Positions 6,162-9,937 of a stretch of DNA of 9,937 nt are shown piece by piece. The notes beneath the pieces are model-generated. The model ran no database searches, had not been told where the DNA came from, and saw only the letters and a list, made by a program, of their open reading frames with translations. The position numbers and the translations under genes are program-made. Each line of letters begins with the position of its first letter. Position 1 is the first letter of the stretch. Source of the DNA: Pseudomonadota bacterium (GTDB lineage Bacteria > Myxococcota > Polyangia > Polyangiales > Polyangiaceae); the NCBI GenBank assembly GCA_023419055.1, contig JAEZYO010000075.1, positions 1-9,937 on the forward strand, given 5' to 3'.

Positions 6162-6956
6162 CTAGAGCGACTTCTTACGGGCCGTCAGCTGGTAACCCAG
6201 CGCCATACTCGGGTCCGAGAGCAGGCGATCTAAGATTCTGGCGCCGCCGCTCACGAGGACCATTCCAGGTACGACGAACGGCAGGGCCATCAGGCGCGGC
6301 TCCACCGCCGTTCGCCCCTCGTGCGTCAGCTTGCCGAGCGCCTGCAGCGTCCCCCCGAGGGACGCCACGCGGAACGCCAGAAATGAGTTCAGCGCGTGCC
6401 CGAACGCGCTCCACAGGCTGCCCTGGGTCCAGCGCCGCGTCACTTCGAGCCCCGCGCGTTCACACAGCGATTCGAGCCCGTGCGGCGTGTACCGGAAGTA
6501 GTCATGGGGCTCTTCGTGCAGGCGAAAGCTGAACGGCGCGCTCAAGATCACCGTTCCATCTCGGCGCACCACCCGGGCGATCTCTGCCAAGAGTCTCGCC
6601 GGATCGGGGGTGTGCTCGAGCACCTGGATGCAGAGCACCGTGTCGAAGCACTCGTCGGCGAAAGGCATACGACTCCCGTCGTAGTAAACGTCCGGAGCCG
6701 CGCTCGCCGAGGCGACCGTCGCCGAGAAGGAGCGCTCGACCTCGAGCCCGACGTACTCGTCCACGTACTTCGCGAACAAGGAAGCGTACGGCTTCGTCCC
6801 GCAGCCCACGTCGAGCAGCCGCCCGCGCGCAGAAGGAGCCACCTCGCGCAGCTGCTCGATGGTCACCGACCACTGGAGATCGATCCAGTTGGCGGCGTGG
6901 GTCACCGCCCGGCGCAAGAGCGGCTGGCCGAGGAGCAACGCGATCGGGTTCGGCAT
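6162..6956 (-). CDS. class I SAM-dependent methyltransferase (Methyltransf_11-like)
   Basis: A 264-residue methyltransferase. It has motif I LLDVGCGTKPY (47-57), an acidic residue ending strand 2 in VGLEVE (69-74), motif II/III-like FDTVLCIQVLEHTPDP (104-119) and post-motif VRRDGTVILSAPF (130-142), followed by HEEPHDYFRYTPHGLE (147-162). The DVGCGTKPY and HEEPHDYFRYT signatures are typical of small methyltransferases often found near polysaccharide or envelope genes; the substrate is not deducible. The reading frame is open to an ATG at 7166 (334 aa), but I prefer the ATG at 6956. The 70 upstream codons have about 70% GC at third positions against about 90% just inside the domain, lack methyltransferase features, and would nearly abut the divergent gene. 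It is the first gene of the minus-strand group and lies 60 bp before the VanW gene. Confidence 0.8.
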   Translation of the reverse strand: MPNPIALLLGQPLLRRAVTHAANWIDLQWSVTIEQLREVAPSARGRLLDVGCGTKPYASLFAKYVDEYVGLEVERSFSATVASASAAPDVYYDGSRMPFADECFDTVLCIQVLEHTPDPARLLAEIARVVRRDGTVILSAPFSFRLHEEPHDYFRYTPHGLESLCERAGLEVTRRWTQGSLWSAFGHALNSFLAFRVASLGGTLQALGKLTHEGRTAVEPRLMALPFVVPGMVLVSGGARILDRLLSDPSMALGYQLTARKKSL

Positions 6957-7181
6957 CTCGCGATCGGGGATACTTGGTGCCGGCGAAGCAGGGAAGCCTC
7001 CGCTTCCGTCACCCTCGCTCGCGCGCCAAATCCGCGCCAGGCACGGAGGCAGCGCACCGCTCGAGAGTGCCTTTCGCGGCGAGCTGCCGCGCGCGAAGGT
7101 ACCCGCCACTAGGGCGTAACGCACCGCCCGATTCAGTGTCTTCGCGGTGGCAAAGGCGAAACGCATCCGTCAGACTCCGGG
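6957..7181. other. divergent intergenic region between methyltransferase and propeller-like gene
   Basis: These 225 bp separate two divergently oriented genes and should hold promoters for both. I see no convincing -35/-10 pair on either strand. A small dyad (GGAAGC at 6992-6997, GCTTCC at 7002-7007, 4-nt loop) would lie in the methyltransferase leader. If the methyltransferase instead started at 7166, nearly all of this region would be coding. Confidence 0.4.
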
Positions 7182-8456
7182 ATGGTTCGGCGCTGGGTCG
7201 TGGGAGCGCTCTCGCTCTTTGCGGGATCCGCCGCGCTCTGGAACCATTCCGTCGCGGAGTATTTCGGCCGCGTCGACAACGCCTGGGAAGCGAGCCACCC
7301 CGTGCCTGCTCCTCCTCCGGTCGAGCTAGGACGTCACCGCGTCACGATCGCGAGCACGCGAGTCGTCGCGCCGAGCCCCGCGCTGCCCCCGGAGGCCAAG
7401 ACTCAACCGGCGAACGACAATCTCGACGTGGTGCGCCACCAGGGCCGCGTGTACCTCGCCTGGCGCACCGCTCCGGATCATTTCGCGAGCGAAGCGACCG
7501 TGATCAACGTCGTCAGCAGCGAGGATGAAAGGAGCTGGCGCTTCGAAGCTCGCTTTCACCTGGGGACGGATCTGCGGGAGCCCCGGCTGCTCTCCCTCGG
7601 CGAAAAGCTGTTGCTCTACGTCTCGAAGCTCGGGAAAAATCCGCTGAAGTTCGAGCCTTTCGGCGTCGTCGTGACGGAGCGAGGTGCAGACGGCGCGTGG
7701 AGCGAGCTCGAACCAGCGGGTCCGCCCGGAGCCATCCTCTGGCGAGTGCGGCCGTTCGAAGGTGAAGCCCTGATGATCGCCTATCGCGGCGGAGAGCGCT
7801 CGTACTCCATCGATCGTGAGCCGATGACGGTCGAGCTCTGGCGGTCGCTCGACGGCAGGAAGTGGAGGCCCTTCTCGAGCCGCGGCCCGGTCGTGAGCGA
7901 GGGTGGCGGCACGGAGGCCGACTTCGCGCTCGCCGATGACGGCTCGCTCTTTGCCGTGGTGCGCAACGAGGCTGGGGACGCGTCCGGCTGGGGCTCGAAG
8001 CTTTGCCGCGCTCGGTCGGGAGCGCTCGACGTCTGGAGCTGCACGAGTGATCGCAAGCGGTACGACTCTCCGCTCGTGTTCGCTCACGACGGCGAGACCT
8101 ACGTGCTCGGGCGGCGAAACCTCACGCCGAGCGGGGACTACGACGTGTCGACGAGCTCGATTGCGCTCCTCCGCACGATCCAGAACCAGCTCTCCTACAT
8201 CACGGCCGCCAAGCGCTGCTCGCTCTTCCGCTTCGACCGCGAGAAGAATCGCCTGGGATTCGTCCTCGACCTCCCGTCGCGCGGGGACACCTGCTTTCCC
8301 TCCGCGCTCGACCCGAGCGACCCGACGCGTCTCGTGGTTTACGACTACAGCTCGAACATCTCGGGCCCGGACCTACCGTGGAGCGCCGGGCAGAGGCGCC
8401 CCACCTTCGTCTATCGGCACGAGCTCGTCTTCGCTCCTCGCGAAGAACAGCGGTGA
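7182..8456 (+). CDS. exported beta-propeller-like protein with Asp-box-like motifs
   Basis: A 424-residue protein starting MVRR, followed by a hydrophobic segment (about 6-20) that should be a signal peptide or N-terminal anchor; there is no lipobox cysteine. The body shows repeated beta-strand-rich units of the sialidase/glycosidase propeller type: GRVYLAWRT (88-96), GEKLLLYVSK (140-149), GEALMIAYRG (194-203), GSLFAVVRNE (254-263) and GETYVLGRRN (304-313). Two S-x-D-x-x-x-W motifs (113-119, SEDERSW; 222-228, SLDGRKW) resemble shortened Asp-boxes, which sit on blade turns in BNR/sialidase propellers. Strictly conserved sialidase catalytic residues (Arg triad, Tyr) could not be located with confidence, so I do not claim an enzyme activity. 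It is divergent from the methyltransferase and convergent with the VWA gene. The ATG at 7182 has only a weak upstream purine stretch (CCGGG). Confidence 0.8.
   Translation: MVRRWVVGALSLFAGSAALWNHSVAEYFGRVDNAWEASHPVPAPPPVELGRHRVTIASTRVVAPSPALPPEAKTQPANDNLDVVRHQGRVYLAWRTAPDHFASEATVINVVSSEDERSWRFEARFHLGTDLREPRLLSLGEKLLLYVSKLGKNPLKFEPFGVVVTERGADGAWSELEPAGPPGAILWRVRPFEGEALMIAYRGGERSYSIDREPMTVELWRSLDGRKWRPFSSRGPVVSEGGGTEADFALADDGSLFAVVRNEAGDASGWGSKLCRARSGALDVWSCTSDRKRYDSPLVFAHDGETYVLGRRNLTPSGDYDVSTSSIALLRTIQNQLSYITAAKRCSLFRFDREKNRLGFVLDLPSRGDTCFPSALDPSDPTRLVVYDYSSNISGPDLPWSAGQRRPTFVYRHELVFAPREEQR
8428..8446 (+). terminator. weak stem-loop at the 3' end of the propeller-like gene
   Basis: TCTTCGC (8428-8434) and GCGAAGA (8440-8446) form a perfect 7-bp stem with a 5-nt loop inside the last codons of the 7182-8456 gene; TTTT follows the stop at 8457-8460, ten bases after the stem. 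That distance is too long for a classic intrinsic terminator. The 29-bp gap (8457-8485) between the convergent stops holds no better candidate, so transcription from the two sides may overlap. Confidence 0.2.
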
Positions 8457-8485
8457 TTTTCGCCACGGCGCCGCGAACGAGACGC

Positions 8486-9829
8486 TCACTTCGGCACGGG
8501 CGGCACGACCACGGCTTCACAGGGAAAGCGCGCGCTCAGCACATGGTCGCCGCTCTTGATGGTCTCGCAAGCCTCGCCCTTGAGCTCGATCGTCTGGCCG
8601 TCGACGACCACCCAGCCGTCGTCTTCGTCCATCTTCACCGGCTCGTCGTCGATCTTGACCTCACCCTTGTCCGCTTGATCGGGATCGATCTCGCCGTCGA
8701 GGGTCAAGACGCAGCTCCGCGTGCCGGAGATGATGTCCTCGAACGCGGTCGTGAGCGCGTCTGCAGAGTTTACCAAGTAGAAGCGATCTTCCGGATCGTC
8801 GACGTCGAAGCCCTGTCCCACGTTCGCCACGTTCCGCAAGTGATCCGGGGTGACGTCGCCGCCCACGCTGATCACGAAAGTGGTGATTTTCTCATCGAAC
8901 GCGGCGGAGACGGCGTCCACCACCATCTGCCGGCTGAGCGCTCCGCCCTCGGGGCCCGACGCGCCTTCTCGGTTGTTCTCGCAGCGGTCGGGGTTTCCGT
9001 CGGTCGCGAGCACGATGTACTTCGGGCCCGGTTCGTCGAAATCGGCGAGATCTGCGGCCACTCGCTCGAAGCTCTCGGCGGTCGGAGTGTTCCTGAAGGT
9101 GCCGAGGGGCAGGAAATATTCGGAGAACGCATCGAACCGGCCGAAGGCCGGCGGCATCAGGGTCTCGTCTTCGCCACCTTTGTCGACGATCGGGCAGACG
9201 CCCTCCTCGGGCGGCTCGTCCAGCTGAGCGTCGTTACTGTAGAAGGTCATGCCGAAGCGGACCTTGTTCTCGAGCTCCTTCACCGGACTGTCCGGACCGG
9301 TGAGCGTTTCTTTCAAGGCCTCCCAGCGGTTCTTGCCGGGTTCGAGCAGGGAGTCTTCCATGCTGCCCGACTGATCGATCAGCAGCACGACGGTGGGGAT
9401 CACGTCGTCCAGCGTGAGGTCGACGGCGGCGCAGTCGGTCCCGCCGCCACCCACGCCGGGTTCGTTGCTTCCACCGACCGCCGCGTCGGGGATCCCGATC
9501 GTGCCGCCCGTGCCGTTGTTGCTCGTGCAGCGGCCGCTCGGCGAGCAGGTTTGCGTTTCGGAGCAGAGCGTCGCGCCAGGGCCGCATTGCGCGGTGCACT
9601 CGCCCTCCGCTCCGCAGTGGAGCCCCGTAGCGCACTCGTCGTCGCCCTCACAAGGGGTCCCGCACTGCCCCTCGTAGATGGTTGAACAGGGATCTTTACT
9701 GTCGCCGCCGGCGCTCCCTCCCAGACCACCGTCCCCTTCGCTGGTGCTGTCGCCGCAGCGCACCATGAAGGCTGCCGAAAGGAGCACCAATAGCGAGGCC
9801 AACCGTCCGGCCCGGTTCCCGATCTGCAT
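8486..9829 (-). CDS. VWA-domain surface protein with N-terminal Cys-rich region
   Basis: A 447-residue protein. An N-terminal hydrophobic segment (10-23) runs into MVRC (Cys25); Arg at -1 is unusual for a lipobox, so lipidation is uncertain. A Gly/Ser/Asp linker precedes a Cys-rich segment (48-101; pattern C-x7-C-x3-C-x5-C-x5-C-x5-C and further pairs), then a Gly-rich linker. The von Willebrand factor A domain runs from about 145 to 365. Its MIDAS is intact: DQSGSM (Asp152, Ser154, Ser156), a Thr in RNTPT (248 or 250) and ATDGNPD (Asp277), so it should bind a divalent metal and a protein ligand. A C-terminal beta-rich tail (371-447) has three cysteines. I chose the ATG at 9829 over 9868 because of GAGG six bases upstream and the normal signal peptide it yields. 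Proteins of this layout are common in myxobacteria; the ligand is unknown. Confidence 0.88.
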   Translation of the reverse strand: MQIGNRAGRLASLLVLLSAAFMVRCGDSTSEGDGGLGGSAGGDSKDPCSTIYEGQCGTPCEGDDECATGLHCGAEGECTAQCGPGATLCSETQTCSPSGRCTSNNGTGGTIGIPDAAVGGSNEPGVGGGGTDCAAVDLTLDDVIPTVVLLIDQSGSMEDSLLEPGKNRWEALKETLTGPDSPVKELENKVRFGMTFYSNDAQLDEPPEEGVCPIVDKGGEDETLMPPAFGRFDAFSEYFLPLGTFRNTPTAESFERVAADLADFDEPGPKYIVLATDGNPDRCENNREGASGPEGGALSRQMVVDAVSAAFDEKITTFVISVGGDVTPDHLRNVANVGQGFDVDDPEDRFYLVNSADALTTAFEDIISGTRSCVLTLDGEIDPDQADKGEVKIDDEPVKMDEDDGWVVVDGQTIELKGEACETIKSGDHVLSARFPCEAVVVPPVPK

Positions 9830-9835
9830 GAAAAA

Positions 9836-9839
9836 CCTC
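9836..9839 (-). promoter_or_regulatory. ribosome-binding site deciding the VWA start
   Basis: On the minus strand GAGG lies 6 nt before the ATG at 9829 (spacer TTTTTC). This supports initiation at 9829 and not at the in-frame ATG at 9868, which has only CAGG abutting it. Confidence 0.6.
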
Positions 9840-9888
9840 GTGAAGTCGATAAGCGAGGAGCCGGCCATCCTGCCGTGCCCCAGCGACT

Positions 9889-9903
9889 CATGGTGACACC
9901 TCC
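9889..9903 (-). promoter_or_regulatory. strong Shine-Dalgarno and ATG out of frame with the VWA gene
   Basis: GGAGG (9903-9899), a 7-nt spacer and ATG (9891-9889) form the best-looking ribosome-binding site in the window. The frame it opens runs 163 codons to 9400 and overlaps the VWA gene in another frame; its product (MSRWGTAGWPAPRL...) resembles no family I know and looks like a shadow. It could be a leader start, or the true VWA start separated from its frame by a T-homopolymer indel at 9831-9835. Confidence 0.4.
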
Positions 9904-9913
9904 GGTTTGAGAC

Positions 9914-9932
9914 GGGTCATAAATTATGAGCC
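9914..9932 (-). promoter_or_regulatory. AT-rich palindrome, candidate promoter/operator of the VWA gene
   Basis: GGGTCATAAATTATGAGCC contains the perfect dyad TCATAA-A-TTATGA (9917-9929), extended by matching GG/CC after one mismatch on each side. On the minus strand it includes CATAAT (9928-9923), five of six matches to a -10 hexamer; the matching -35 would lie just outside the window. A transcript from it would start about 25 nt upstream of the ATG at 9891. It may be a promoter with an overlapping repressor or activator site. Confidence 0.35.
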
Positions 9933-9937
9933 TCACG

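Noticed and set aside
6957..7166. N-terminal extension of the methyltransferase to the ATG at 7166
   Set aside because: Third-position GC falls from about 90% to about 70% upstream of 6956, and the extra 70 residues carry no methyltransferase feature.
8378..9685. Plus-strand open frame of 435 codons opposite the VWA gene
   Set aside because: It overlaps the end of the propeller-like gene and the whole VWA coding region, and its product has no recognisable features.

Overview
The window is GC-rich (mostly G or C at third codon positions) and encodes seven proteins, at least five of which look exported. Lipoproteins with FGE-sulfatase-like folds, a VWA protein with a Cys-rich segment and Gly/Ser linkers, and a large lipoprotein L,D-transpeptidase together suggest a Gram-negative myxobacterium (Myxococcota, perhaps Polyangiales/Sorangium-like). 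That assignment is inference from gene style; there is no rRNA or other marker. I see no tRNA, rRNA, CRISPR array, insertion sequence or phage gene.

Layout. Positions 7-6956 hold six genes, all on the minus strand. In transcription order they are a SAM-dependent methyltransferase (6956-6162), a VanW-domain protein (6101-4638), a YkuD L,D-transpeptidase lipoprotein (4624-2768), a protein-L-isoaspartate methyltransferase with an apparent signal peptide (2808-2038), and two paralogous Cys-rich FGE-sulfatase-like lipoproteins (1903-1037 and 831-7). The first four are tightly spaced (60 bp, 13 bp, then a 41 bp overlap) and are probably one operon. The last two lie behind spacers of 134 and 205 bp that carry dyad symmetries, so they may be separate units. 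Divergent from the methyltransferase is one plus-strand gene (7182-8456) for a membrane-anchored or secreted beta-propeller-like protein. It converges, across 29 bp, on a minus-strand VWA-domain surface protein (9829-8486). The upstream region of that gene, at the window edge, has an AT-rich palindrome and two competing ribosome-binding sites.

How the genes may work together. VanW, L,D-transpeptidase, the exported PCMT and the lipoproteins all point to the cell envelope. A reasonable reading is an envelope maintenance or remodelling locus: L,D-transpeptidase cross-links peptidoglycan or attaches proteins to it, VanW proteins are associated with the wall in other bacteria, and the methyltransferases modify unidentified partners. 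The most unusual points are the apparently exported PCMT (SAM is not expected outside the cytoplasm), the 14 conserved cysteines in the FGE-like pair combined with loss of the FGE catalytic Cys pair, and a roughly 70-residue insertion inside the YkuD domain. I did not find a clearly new defence or mobile system here.
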